Shown here: positions 1 through 7,580 of the stretch, piece by piece
Layout: each line of letters opens with the position of its first letter
Position numbering within the stretch: the stretch's first letter is position 1
From: Plesiocystis pacifica SIR-1
GTDB taxonomy: Bacteria > Myxococcota_A > Polyangia > Nannocystales > Nannocystaceae
NCBI RefSeq assembly: GCF_000170895.1
Contig: NZ_ABCS01000097.1
Span: 1-35,944 of the forward strand
Length of the DNA stretch: 35,944 bases
Direction: 5' to 3'
Translations under genes and position numbers: made by a program
The notes under the pieces: model-generated
Told to the model about the DNA's origin: nothing
Database searches by the model: none
What the model saw: the letters and a program-made list of their open reading frames with translations, nothing else

Positions 1-2701
1 TGCCGCTCTCCTTACCCCGGGCCCTCCACCTCGGGGCCGCGACGGCGAGGTTGTCGGCCCACTTTTGCATCTCCAGGATCGGCCGGGGCTGGAGGCTCAG
101 GTCGCCGCGCAGGTGGGCCGCGAAGGACTCGGAGGTGGCCTCGAGCTGCCCGTAGAGGAGCTCGTGGCTGTCGTCCATCTCGGGGCGCGGATCCATGGCC
201 ACGAGGTTGAGCACGCCCTTGAGCGCGGTGTAGACCGAGTAGGCCTTGGGCAGGGTCGAGAGCAAGATCTTCCCCACCGAGGAGTCGATCCTGATCACCG
301 AGCCGCCGGTGGTCAGGCCGCCTCCGAACAGGTCCCGACGCTGCGTCATGAAGCGCTTCATGTCCTTGGCGATGAGGCTGTTCCGCTCCGACTTTGAGAC
401 CACGGACTCGTGCTCGCTCAGCAGCTCCTTGTAGCGCTTGCTGATGGCGTCGCTGCGCGCCTGGCGGGAGCCGGGCCCCTGGCGGACCTTGGGCATGGGT
501 CCGGGGAGCGTGACCTCGAGCTCCGAGAAGCCCGGCAGGGCCTCGTCGATGATCTTGATGTAGTTGAGTCGCTTCTTGTTGAGGAAGTGGTCGTGGACGC
601 CGGTGATCCTGTGGGTGCCGAGGGAGAGCAGCCCGCCGAGCTTGTCGAGGACGAGGGTGTCCTTGTCGGTCAACGAGATCGAGCCGACCTCGCGCCAGGC
701 GTGGAGCCAGTAGGCGAGCTCGCCGACCATGGCCTTGACGGGGGCGCTCGCGGGGGTCGCCTTCTTGAGCGGGTTGTCGCTTTGCATGTCGATGCGGAAC
801 TTGTACTTCTCGGGCATCTCGTCGAGCTGCTCGAACTTTTGGCTGCGCCCGCTGACGGGCTGCCAGCCCCCGCGGTAGTCGAGGATCTGGCGGATCCCGG
901 CGGCGACGAGCTTGGTCTTGCCGCGGATCTTGGCGAGGTCCTCGTCGGTGTCGTCGATGCGCTCGGGGGCGCCCTTGTCCCCCTCGCTGCCGTGGCCGAA
1001 GATCTTCGACCAGATCGGCTCGATGACCTCCTCGTGGGTCACCTGGGAGTCGGCGGTGGACCGGTAGATGGCGTACTTGCTCAGGCCCTTCTTCTTGCGC
1101 GACTTGAGCTTCTTGAGCCGCTCGAGGTGGGGGTGGTAGTCGCCGCACATCTGGGCCCACAGCGGGCCGATGACCGGGTCGGCCATGATCGCCTCGACGT
1201 CGGGCTCCGGCAGCAGGATCTCGCCGTCGTAGGCGACCCCGGCGTACCAGGGCATGGCGATCTCGAGCAGGGAGTTGCAGATCACGCTCGACACGTACTC
1301 GAGGTCCTCGCCGTCCATGCTGTAGTCGCCGTGGAAGCGGCCCAGGGTGGTCGGGACGCCGTCGGGCAGGGCGTTGAAGATGTCGTGCCAGGTGTTGACC
1401 AGGGCCCCCGAGCCGGCCTTGCTCAGCGAGGAATTGATGCGCCCGAGGGCGTGGGGGGTGAGGTGGCCGGCGGCGAAGCAGTCGGCGAGGAAGTGGCCGG
1501 CGAAGCCCTCGTACATCAGCGCCCGGCGGGCCAGCGCCAGTCCCCCCTCTTCGTCCCCTCCCTGGCGCGTGGCCAGAGCCAGGGCCATGGTCTGGCGGGC
1601 GTTGGTGTGCTGGCGAAGGTACTCGACGCGGGCGAGGGGGAAGAAGTGGTTGGCGTTGGTCGCCATCAGCATCTTCTCGCGCCAGCCCATGATGTGGCTG
1701 TAGTCGTCCTTGGGCGACTTGCTGGGCCAGCCCATGAGCCTCGGCGCGCGCTTGCTGCCCTTGATCGCCTTGGTCGCGAGGTCGCCCGCGTAGCGGTTGG
1801 CGCCGCCGTAGCTGATCATCTTGCCCTTCTCGTCGTGGAGCATGAACTTGTCGACGAAGCCCTTCCACTTGACGCCCTTGCCGTCGGGCTCGTACATCCC
1901 GGACTGGCTCGGGTCGAGCTCTTGCTCCTCGTCGGAGAGGGCGTAGTCCCCCTCGGGGAGGTGGTCGACGCTCTCGAGGCTCTCGCGCGCCTTGTCGAGG
2001 GCCTTGACGGCCTTGACCCCGCCGAGCTGGCCCATCATGTAGTGGTCGGGCTCGCCCCAAAATTGCAGCGCGGGCTGGAGCTGCGGGCTGGGTCGGCGGG
2101 CGCGGCTGGGGTCGGCGTAGCGGTCGAGCAGGGCCTCGGCCGACTGCCCGCGGACGACGGCGCTGGCGACCGCGTCGGCGTGGCGTTCGTGGACGTCGCC
2201 GGCCTTGCCGACGCCGCCGAACAGCTGAACGCCGCTGCGTTGCTGGATGACGTGGGCGGCCTCGTGGGCGGCGATGAACACGCTCGGCGACTTGGCGAAG
2301 ACCACGTGCTCGCCGGCGGCGTAGGCCTGGGCGCCCATGGTCCGGGCGCTGTCGCGGGCCGAGCTGTCGAGGTGGGCCTGGACGCCGGACAGGTCGTGGC
2401 GACCAAAGCTGGGCTGGATGCTGTCGAGGTGGGGGAGGGGTCCGCCGCGTCCGCGGGTCCCTTCGTTGGCGAGGCCGTGGAGCTCGCCGCGGTTCGCGAG
2501 TCGCTGGTAGCGGCTCACGCCCGCGGACGAGTCGCTGCCGTCGGCCATGGCCTGGAGCTGGCCGAGCTTGCCGACGCGGGGGCTGCCGCTGGCGAGGGCC
2601 TGCAGCTCGCCCTCGGGCATCACCTCGGGCTCTGGTTGGGCGCGGGGGCTGGGGCTGCGGTCGTGGGTGGAGGACGCTTCGAAGCTGTTCGAACCGGACA
2701 T
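1..2701 (-). CDS. DUF4157 (HEAAH) protein with PLC/P1-nuclease-like motif, 3' end outside window
   Basis: The frame stays open from the ATG at 2701 to the window edge, giving at least 900 residues with no stop. Residues about 91-190 look like a DUF4157 domain: a H-E-A-A-H motif at 146-150 followed by VIQQ, then HERHADAVA. The family is a putative metallopeptidase-like domain often found in very large toxins and in proteins linked to extracellular contractile injection systems (known of the family). Further in, H403-x3-D407-x5-H413 lies inside HFLADCFAAGHL, followed by NTWHDIFNA. That His/Asp/His spacing matches zinc phospholipase C/P1 nuclease active sites. The first 90 residues are low-complexity and look unstructured. 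No signal peptide is visible. Other frames here are Arg/Pro-rich shadows. The role as an effector is inference; no injection-system structural gene lies in the window. Confidence 0.85.
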   Translation of the reverse strand, partial: MSGSNSFEASSTHDRSPSPRAQPEPEVMPEGELQALASGSPRVGKLGQLQAMADGSDSSAGVSRYQRLANRGELHGLANEGTRGRGGPLPHLDSIQPSFGRHDLSGVQAHLDSSARDSARTMGAQAYAAGEHVVFAKSPSVFIAAHEAAHVIQQRSGVQLFGGVGKAGDVHERHADAVASAVVRGQSAEALLDRYADPSRARRPSPQLQPALQFWGEPDHYMMGQLGGVKAVKALDKARESLESVDHLPEGDYALSDEEQELDPSQSGMYEPDGKGVKWKGFVDKFMLHDEKGKMISYGGANRYAGDLATKAIKGSKRAPRLMGWPSKSPKDDYSHIMGWREKMLMATNANHFFPLARVEYLRQHTNARQTMALALATRQGGDEEGGLALARRALMYEGFAGHFLADCFAAGHLTPHALGRINSSLSKAGSGALVNTWHDIFNALPDGVPTTLGRFHGDYSMDGEDLEYVSSVICNSLLEIAMPWYAGVAYDGEILLPEPDVEAIMADPVIGPLWAQMCGDYHPHLERLKKLKSRKKKGLSKYAIYRSTADSQVTHEEVIEPIWSKIFGHGSEGDKGAPERIDDTDEDLAKIRGKTKLVAAGIRQILDYRGGWQPVSGRSQKFEQLDEMPEKYKFRIDMQSDNPLKKATPASAPVKAMVGELAYWLHAWREVGSISLTDKDTLVLDKLGGLLSLGTHRITGVHDHFLNKKRLNYIKIIDEALPGFSELEVTLPGPMPKVRQGPGSRQARSDAISKRYKELLSEHESVVSKSERNSLIAKDMKRFMTQRRDLFGGGLTTGGSVIRIDSSVGKILLSTLPKAYSVYTALKGVLNLVAMDPRPEMDDSHELLYGQLEATSESFAAHLRGDLSLQPRPILEMQKWADNLAVAAPRWRARGKESG

Positions 2702-2743
2702 GAGGCTCTCGTTCCCTGGCGCGTGAAATCGCTCCGTCGAGCG

Positions 2744-2766
2744 ACACACTACGCATGGTAGTGCGT
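2744..2766. promoter_or_regulatory. Inverted repeat CACTAC-N5-GTAGTG between divergent genes
   Basis: CACTAC (2747-2752) and GTAGTG (2758-2763) are perfect inverted arms around five bases. Two further outer base pairs match beyond one mismatch. It lies between the divergent DUF4157 and propeller-lipoprotein genes, so it could be an operator for either. A second palindrome, GGCCCGCGGGCC, is at 2786-2797. No regulator is assigned. Confidence 0.3.
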
Positions 2767-2914
2767 GACAGGGCCGTATTTGTTCGGCCCGCGGGCCCAT
2801 AAAACCGTCACAGCTACCGAACGCTCTTCGCGGTCCCCCGCGGCGCGGTTGGGGCCAAAGCAACTTTTTGTGATCGACGTCTCTCGAGCGGGGCGTGGCG
2901 TGGCTTCGTCGTGC

Positions 2915-2920
2915 TAAGGG
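2915..2920 (+). promoter_or_regulatory. -10-like hexamer TAAGGG, six bases before ATG
   Basis: TAAGGG with an upstream TGC (extended -10 style) ends six bases before the ATG at 2927, which would place transcription start on the start codon. AAGGG could instead serve as a Shine-Dalgarno. No convincing -35 box is seen. Confidence 0.35.
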
Positions 2921-2926
2921 ACGGCC

Positions 2927-4375
2927 ATGCGGAAGCAATTCTTGACTCTGACGTGCGGCGCGCTGCTGGGGATCACCGCTTGCGGCGACGACGGCACGGG
3001 TAGCGACTCCGTCGGCGACGACGAGATCGGCAACACCCTTGGAGAGAGCGCGGAGAGCGAGTCCGCCGAGGACCAGGGCGAGCAAGGGGAGCAGGGCGAG
3101 CAAGACGGGAGCTCGAGCACCACCGCAGACACCGAGACGAGCACGGACACCGAGAGCTCGAGCACGGACACCGAGAGCTCGAGCACGGACACCGAGACGG
3201 ACAGCACGAGCACCGAGACCACGGACACCGAGTCGAGCTCCGAAGAGAGCACGGAGACCGGAGACCCGTGCGAGAACCTCGGCGAGCTCGGCCCCGTCGA
3301 GAAGCTGATCTGGATCGCCAACTCCGGCCAGGGCACGGTCTCGAAGATCGACACCGAGACCGGCACCGAGCTGGGCCGCTACATCGTCCGGGCCGACAGC
3401 GCCGGCAGCCCCTCGCGGACCTCGGTCAACCGCTTCGGCGACGTCGCAGTGGCCAACCGCACCGGCGGCATCGCCAAGGTCTACAGCTCCGTCGAGGACT
3501 GCCAGGACACCAACGGCACCCCCGGCATCCAGACCTCCATGGGCGGCACGGACATCCTGCCCTGGGGCGAGGAGGAGTGCCTGGCGTGGTTCACCGAGAT
3601 CCCCCACGAGGACAACCGGCCGATGGCGTGGACCAACGGCGTGTTCAACGAGGAGACCTGCGAGTGGGAGGGCGTCGACGTGTGGACGGCGTGGTCGGAC
3701 TGGGCCGCGGGCACGGCCGTGGTCGCGCTGCTCGACGGCGACACCGGCGAGATCATCCAAGAGGTCCCGATCCCCGACCTGCCCCAGCCCTGGCCGGGCT
3801 GGCACGGCTTCTACGGCGCGGCCGTCGACGCCGACAACAACGTGTGGCTCTCGCAGCTCCAGGGCGCCAACCCCTCGCCCTCGTGGCTGGTCAAGGTCGA
3901 CCGCCAGACCTTCGAGTACACCGGCTACCCCGTCCCCGAAGAGGGCGGCTACGGCATGACCGTGACCTCCGAGGGCTACGTGTGGATCTGCGGTCGCTCG
4001 ACGCGACGCTTCGACCCGGCGACGGAGCAGTGGACCTCCGTCCCGCTCCTCGGCGGCGGCGTGCACACCGGCGGGTGCATGGGCGACGGCGAGGGCATCC
4101 TCTACCGCGGCGCCTACAGCCAGATCTACGGCATCGACACCCAGACCATGGAGACGGTCAAGATCCTCGACGTGGCCCAGCCCGGAGACGACTTCATCTG
4201 GGGCGTGGCCGTGGATTTCGACGGCTACGTGTGGGGCGTGCCGCGCAACAGCTCGCGCGCCTACAAGGTGGACTCGGACACCAACCAGATCGTGACCACG
4301 GTCGAGGGCTTGGTCTCGGCGTATACTTACTCGGATATGACGGGCTTTGCGCTCGTCAACGTGGATCCGGCCTAG
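2927..4375 (+). CDS. Lipoprotein with Vgb/NHL-like beta-propeller (paralog 1)
   Basis: 482 residues. A signal peptide ends in a lipobox with Cys19 (GITAC), followed by GDDG. Residues about 25-110 are an acidic Ser/Thr/Glu/Asp linker containing a 21-bp tandem repeat. The rest is a repeat domain of the streptogramin-lyase/NHL type, with strands such as IWIANSGQGTVSKID, VWLSQLQ, YVWICGRSTRRFDP and VWGVPRNSSRAYKVD. Such propellers usually bind ligands or partners; no lyase activity is implied. The next gene is a full-length paralog 27 bp downstream in the same orientation, so the pair arose by tandem duplication and is probably co-transcribed. The linker probably holds the propeller away from the membrane (inference). 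Function unknown. Confidence 0.9.
   Translation: MRKQFLTLTCGALLGITACGDDGTGSDSVGDDEIGNTLGESAESESAEDQGEQGEQGEQDGSSSTTADTETSTDTESSSTDTESSSTDTETDSTSTETTDTESSSEESTETGDPCENLGELGPVEKLIWIANSGQGTVSKIDTETGTELGRYIVRADSAGSPSRTSVNRFGDVAVANRTGGIAKVYSSVEDCQDTNGTPGIQTSMGGTDILPWGEEECLAWFTEIPHEDNRPMAWTNGVFNEETCEWEGVDVWTAWSDWAAGTAVVALLDGDTGEIIQEVPIPDLPQPWPGWHGFYGAAVDADNNVWLSQLQGANPSPSWLVKVDRQTFEYTGYPVPEEGGYGMTVTSEGYVWICGRSTRRFDPATEQWTSVPLLGGGVHTGGCMGDGEGILYRGAYSQIYGIDTQTMETVKILDVAQPGDDFIWGVAVDFDGYVWGVPRNSSRAYKVDSDTNQIVTTVEGLVSAYTYSDMTGFALVNVDPA
3140..3201 (+). repeat. 21-bp in-frame tandem repeat (about 2.9 copies)
   Basis: Units at 3140-3160, 3161-3181 and 3182 onward begin AGCACGGACACCGAGAG and encode STDTESS. 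It lies in the acidic linker of the lipoprotein, is in frame and is likely to vary in copy number by slippage. It is coding DNA, not a CRISPR. Confidence 0.85.
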
Positions 4376-4402
4376 GTCTGGGGACCAGGCCTCGCTCGTG
4401 TC

Positions 4403-5806
4403 ATGCCGCTTCGTTCGTTCGCTCCTTTCACCTGTTTGACGCTGACCGCTGCCCTCGCCCTGGGGGCGTGTGGGGACGACGGTGAACGCGGGGAGACCTT
4501 CGGCGACGAGCTCGGCATGTCCGCGGACGAGTCCGGCGCGGCCACGGGCACGGCCGAGGACGAGACCGGCGACTCAGGGTCGGAGACGGAGACGAGCGCG
4601 GGCGAGTCGGAGACGACCGAGACCACGGAGACGGAGAGCTCGGGCACGGAGGCCAGCGCCGACTCCGAGGACTCGGACACGGACACGGAGACGGACAGCG
4701 AGACCGGGGATCCCTGCGCCCCCGACGGCTACCCCCTCGTCGATCGCTTCATCTGGATCGCCAACTCGGCCGAGGGCACGGTCTCGAAGATCAACACCGA
4801 GGGCGGGGCTGAGCTCGGCCGCTACATCGTCCGCCCCGACGGCGGCGGCAGCCCCTCGCGGACCTCGGTCAACCGCCGCGGCGACGTGGTCGTGGCCAGC
4901 CGCACCGGCGGCGTGACGGCCATCCACGCCGACGTCGACGACTGCGTGGAGAGCAACGGCATCCCCGGCATCCAGACCAGCATGGGCGAGGGCGAGATCC
5001 TCGACTGGGGCACGGAGGAGTGCGTCGCCTGGCACCGGCCCATCCCGCACCCGGACAACCGGCCCGTGGCCTGGACCAACGGGGTGTTCAACGAACAGAC
5101 CTGCGACTGGGAGGACCTCGACGTGTGGACGGCCTGGTCCGACGTCTTGCTGGGCACGGCCGTGGTCGCCCTGCTCGACGGCGAGACCGGGGAGATCATC
5201 CAGGAGGTCCCGATCCCCGACCTGCCCGAGGCCTGGCCCAACTGGTTCGGTTTTTATGGGGCGGCCGTCGACAGCGAGGACAACGTGTGGCTGTCGCAGC
5301 TGCAGCACGGCTGGCTCGTGAAGGTCCGCCGCGACACCTTCGCCTATACGGGCTACCCCGTGCCCGGGCCCACGGGCGGCTACGGCATGACCGTGACCGA
5401 CGGCTACGTGTGGCTGTGCGGCCGCTCGACCCACCGCTTCAACCCCGGGAACGCGACTTGGATCTCCGTCGAGCACTTCCTCGAGACCGACCCCGTGCAC
5501 ACGGGCGGCTGCATGGGCGACGGCGAGGGCAAGCTGTGGCGCGGGGCCTACAACCAGCTGTTCGCCGTGGACACGGACAGCCTCGAGGTCGTCGAACAGA
5601 TCGACGTGACCCAAGAGGGCGACAACGACATCTGGGGCGTGGCCGTGGACTTCGACGGCTTCGTGTGGGCCGTCCCGCGCAGCGGCACCCGGGCGTACAA
5701 GGTCTCGCCGGACGCCGACATCGTGGTCCAGACCGTGGACGGGCTCGTGGGCGCCTACACCTACTCGGACATGACCGGCTTCGCTCTCCAGAACGTCGGC
5801 AACTAG
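4403..5806 (+). CDS. Lipoprotein with Vgb/NHL-like beta-propeller (paralog 2)
   Basis: 467 residues. The signal peptide ends in lipobox GAC with Cys23, again followed by GDDG and an acidic Thr/Glu/Ser linker to about residue 105. The folded part parallels its upstream neighbour nearly end to end. Shared blocks include WIANS-x2-GTVSKI, SPSRTSVNR, GIPGIQTSMG, AWTNGVFNE, VWTAWSD, VHTGGCMGDGEG and AYTYSDMTGFAL. The linkers and signal peptides are much less alike, as expected for a duplication under selection only on the propeller. No separate promoter is obvious in the 27-bp gap, so it probably shares a transcript with paralog 1. A GC-rich hairpin follows the stop. The two may form a heterodimer or recognise different ligands (inference). 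Confidence 0.9.
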   Translation: MPLRSFAPFTCLTLTAALALGACGDDGERGETFGDELGMSADESGAATGTAEDETGDSGSETETSAGESETTETTETESSGTEASADSEDSDTDTETDSETGDPCAPDGYPLVDRFIWIANSAEGTVSKINTEGGAELGRYIVRPDGGGSPSRTSVNRRGDVVVASRTGGVTAIHADVDDCVESNGIPGIQTSMGEGEILDWGTEECVAWHRPIPHPDNRPVAWTNGVFNEQTCDWEDLDVWTAWSDVLLGTAVVALLDGETGEIIQEVPIPDLPEAWPNWFGFYGAAVDSEDNVWLSQLQHGWLVKVRRDTFAYTGYPVPGPTGGYGMTVTDGYVWLCGRSTHRFNPGNATWISVEHFLETDPVHTGGCMGDGEGKLWRGAYNQLFAVDTDSLEVVEQIDVTQEGDNDIWGVAVDFDGFVWAVPRSGTRAYKVSPDADIVVQTVDGLVGAYTYSDMTGFALQNVGN

Positions 5807-5813
5807 ATTTGAT

Positions 5814-5835
5814 GGAGGGGCTTGGCAGCCCCTCC
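5814..5835 (+). terminator. Hairpin after the propeller pair
   Basis: GGAGGGGCT, loop TGGC, AGCCCCTCC form a perfect 9-bp stem starting 8 bases after the stop codon. There is no T-tract, so it may be a weak terminator or 3'-end stabiliser. Confidence 0.45.
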
Positions 5836-5875
5836 CCCGCGCCGGCAAAGCCGTGACGGGTCCCTCTCCCCGGCG

Positions 5876-5892
5876 GGAGGGCTGCGCCCTCC
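5876..5892 (+). terminator. Second hairpin in the same gap
   Basis: GGAGGGC-TGC-GCCCTCC is a perfect 7-bp stem with a 3-base loop, upstream of the next gene's putative promoter. No T-tract follows. It could assist termination of the propeller transcript. Confidence 0.3.
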
Positions 5893-5949
5893 TCACTGCC
5901 TTGGGCCCACATGTCGACGGAGGCACGCGGTACCGAGGGGTGTTGGTGC

Positions 5950-5955
5950 TATGAC
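5950..5955 (+). promoter_or_regulatory. -10-like hexamer TATGAC, six bases before GTG
   Basis: TATGAC with a preceding TGC ends exactly six bases before the GTG at 5962. This placement puts the upstream in-frame ATG at 5911 before the predicted transcription start, and so favours 5962 as the true start. Confidence 0.4.
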
Positions 5956-5961
5956 TCGAGG

Positions 5962-6585
5962 GTGACGAACGAAGCTCCGTTGCGCTGCGCCTGTGGGTCC
6001 ATGCGAGGTCGGGCCCGGGAGCTCGCGCCGCCTCGCGGCCTGCACCTGACCTGCTACTGCGCCGACTGCCAGGCCTTCGCGGACTACCTCGGCAAGCGCG
6101 AGACGCAGCTCGACGACTGGGGCGGGAGCGCGATCGTCCAGATCGCGCCGGCGCGCATCGAGCTGAGCGAGGGCGCCGAGCACCTCGCGTGCATGCGCCT
6201 GAGCGAGGGCGGCCTGATGCGCTGGTACGCGGGCTGCTGCAACACGGCCATCGCCAACACCATGGCCAAGGCGGCGGTGCCGTTCACGGGCATGTACGTC
6301 CACTTCATCGACCCGGACTTCGACGCGGGCGAGCGGGACGCCTTGCTCGGCCCCTCGCGCGCCAACGTCAACGGCCGCGCGCTGTCGGGGACGGACGCGC
6401 CCGTGAAGGTCGACGCCTTCCCGGTCCGGGTGATCGGCCGCTCGCTCCTCAACATCGCCCGCAGCTGGCGACGCAACGAGCACTGGCCCTCGCCCTTCTT
6501 CGACGCCGACGGCGAGCCCCGGGCGACGCCCACGGTCCTGTCGACGGCCGAGCGCGACGCGCTGCGCGTCCATCAGGCTCAATAG
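5962..6585 (+). CDS. Gfa-like / DUF6151 zinc-binding protein
   Basis: 207 residues from GTG 5962. The N-terminus CACGSMRG, then CYCADCQAF and CCNTAIAN, gives the Cys clusters of the Gfa/CENP-V-like zinc fold. The overall pattern (QIAPARIEL, GGLMRWYAGCCNT) matches the DUF6151 branch rather than classical glutathione-dependent formaldehyde-activating enzymes. No signal peptide, so cytoplasmic. An ATG at 5911 in the same frame would add 17 residues (MSTEARGTEGCWC...) unlike the family N-terminus and upstream of the putative -10 element. The gene stands alone and converges on the thioredoxin lipoprotein. Substrate unknown; a small-molecule thiol or aldehyde role is only suggested by the fold. Confidence 0.8.
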   Translation: MTNEAPLRCACGSMRGRARELAPPRGLHLTCYCADCQAFADYLGKRETQLDDWGGSAIVQIAPARIELSEGAEHLACMRLSEGGLMRWYAGCCNTAIANTMAKAAVPFTGMYVHFIDPDFDAGERDALLGPSRANVNGRALSGTDAPVKVDAFPVRVIGRSLLNIARSWRRNEHWPSPFFDADGEPRATPTVLSTAERDALRVHQAQ

Positions 6586-6613
6586 ACGAGGTACACAAAG
6601 AAGCGCCGAGCCA

Positions 6614-6649
6614 TCCCGTCCCTTGGCGTTGCGAATGGTTGAGACGGGA
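6614..6649. terminator. Inverted repeat between convergent genes
   Basis: TCCCGTC (6614-6620) pairs with GACGGGA (6643-6649) around a 22-base spacer, in the 92-bp gap between convergent genes. It could act as a bidirectional transcript end. There is no T-tract and the spacer is long, so support is weak. Confidence 0.25.
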
Positions 6650-6677
6650 CGACTCGAGCGCTGGCCCCCCACGGGCC

Positions 6678-7520
6678 CTAGAGGTGCTGCTGGATCACGG
6701 TGTTGAGCACGGTGTCCTGGTTGAGGTCCTGCCAGTTCATCGCCTCGTCCATGAGCCAGAAGCTCGGGAACTGCTGGATGGGCAGGTGGCCGTAGTAGTT
6801 TTGCTGCTCGTCGGACACGACCCAGACCTCCTCGGGCCCGGGGTAGTTCTCGTCCCAGCTGACCGCGTCGGCGTGGTCGGGAGGGGCGCCGCCCTCGTCC
6901 TCGGTCAGCACGGTGACCCAGGCGAAGGTGCCGGCCTCGATCTCGGCGCGCATCGGGGTGATGAGCGCGTCGAGGGCGGCCTGGTTGCCGCCGAAGAGGT
7001 TGAGGCACAGCTGGTCGTCGCCGCCGAGGCACATGGACATCATCTGGCAGGGGCCGCACCACACGGCGGAGGTGTCGATGAGGATCGGGTTGCCGGCGTA
7101 CTCGCAGACGTTGACCTCTTCGCCGAACTGGTTGACGCCGCCGAAGTGGGGAGCGGGGGAGCCGACGGCCGCGGAGCCGCCCCAGCCGGGGTCGGGGATC
7201 GGGCAGCTCTCGGTGCCGGTCTCGCCCTCGGTCTCGCCGTCGTCGTCGCTGGGACCGTCGTCGGTGGTCTCGTCGTCGCTGGGACCGTCGTCGGTGGTCT
7301 CTTCGTCGCTGGGACCGTCGTCGGTGGTCTCTTCGTCGCTGGGACCGTCGTCACTGGGTCCCTCGTCGCCCGCGCTCTCGTCGTCTCCGGCGGTGTCCTC
7401 GGCAGCGTCGTCGCCACCCACGTCGAGCAGGCCGTCGTCGTTGACGCAGGCGCTCGTGGTCAGGGCGAGGCCGAGGGCGAGGGGCAGGGAGAGGAGCAGA
7501 GGAGACTTCGCGGTGTTCAT
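6678..7520 (-). CDS. Thioredoxin-like lipoprotein
   Basis: 280 residues from the ATG at 7520. That start gives a clean signal peptide with lipobox TTSAC (Cys25); an upstream in-frame start would add 49 Pro/Arg-rich residues. Residues 34-105 are an acidic linker holding four 10-residue repeats (TTDDGPSDEE type). From about 115 a TlpA/peroxiredoxin-like fold begins (GSPAPHFGGVNQFG), with the active site WCGPC at 154-158 and the probable cis-Pro loop QFPSFWL near the end. Extra Cys residues around MSMCLGG and DQLCLN may form a structural disulfide. It probably acts in the periplasm or at the surface as a thiol-disulfide oxidoreductase. It lies 53 bp downstream of the ECF sigma gene on the same strand and may belong to its regulon. 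Confidence 0.88.
   Translation of the reverse strand: MNTAKSPLLLSLPLALGLALTTSACVNDDGLLDVGGDDAAEDTAGDDESAGDEGPSDDGPSDEETTDDGPSDEETTDDGPSDDETTDDGPSDDDGETEGETGTESCPIPDPGWGGSAAVGSPAPHFGGVNQFGEEVNVCEYAGNPILIDTSAVWCGPCQMMSMCLGGDDQLCLNLFGGNQAALDALITPMRAEIEAGTFAWVTVLTEDEGGAPPDHADAVSWDENYPGPEEVWVVSDEQQNYYGHLPIQQFPSFWLMDEAMNWQDLNQDTVLNTVIQQHL
7241..7360 (-). repeat. 30-bp in-frame tandem repeat, four copies
   Basis: Units start at 7241, 7271, 7301 and 7331. The second half of the last one is degenerate. They encode the decapeptide repeat of the thioredoxin lipoprotein linker. Units share GCTGGGACCGTCGTC on the + strand. Near identity suggests recent expansion. Confidence 0.85.
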
Positions 7521-7525
7521 GCCCG

Positions 7526-7580
7526 TTGGTGTCCGGCTTCGCTCGTTCGCTTTGGGATTTTTCGAGGTGGGGTTCACCAG
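7526..7580 (-). promoter_or_regulatory. Upstream element of the thioredoxin lipoprotein, shared with the sigma gene
   Basis: On the - strand, CCGGACACCAA (7536-7526) lies just before the ATG, with ACCCCA about 37 bases before it and an A-rich block between. The same three elements in the same order precede the sigma gene (8777-8830). This suggests both are recognised by the same factor, possibly the sigma factor itself (inference). Confidence 0.35.

Noticed and set aside
410..2761. A 783-codon open frame on the + strand
   Set aside because: Antisense to the DUF4157 gene, which has recognisable motifs; the + frame is low complexity.
3140..3201. CRISPR or minisatellite origin
   Set aside because: In-frame coding repeat of a lipoprotein linker.
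2927..5806. Streptogramin lyase (antibiotic resistance) function for the propeller pair
   Set aside because: Only the repeat fold is similar; they are lipid-anchored and I see no lyase catalytic signature.
5911..5961. Upstream ATG start for the DUF6151 gene
   Set aside because: Adds a non-family N-terminus and lies before the putative -10 box; GTG 5962 fits better, though this is not certain.
7241..7360. CRISPR-like array of 30-bp units
   Set aside because: Units are contiguous, in frame and encode a decapeptide repeat; no spacers and no cas genes.
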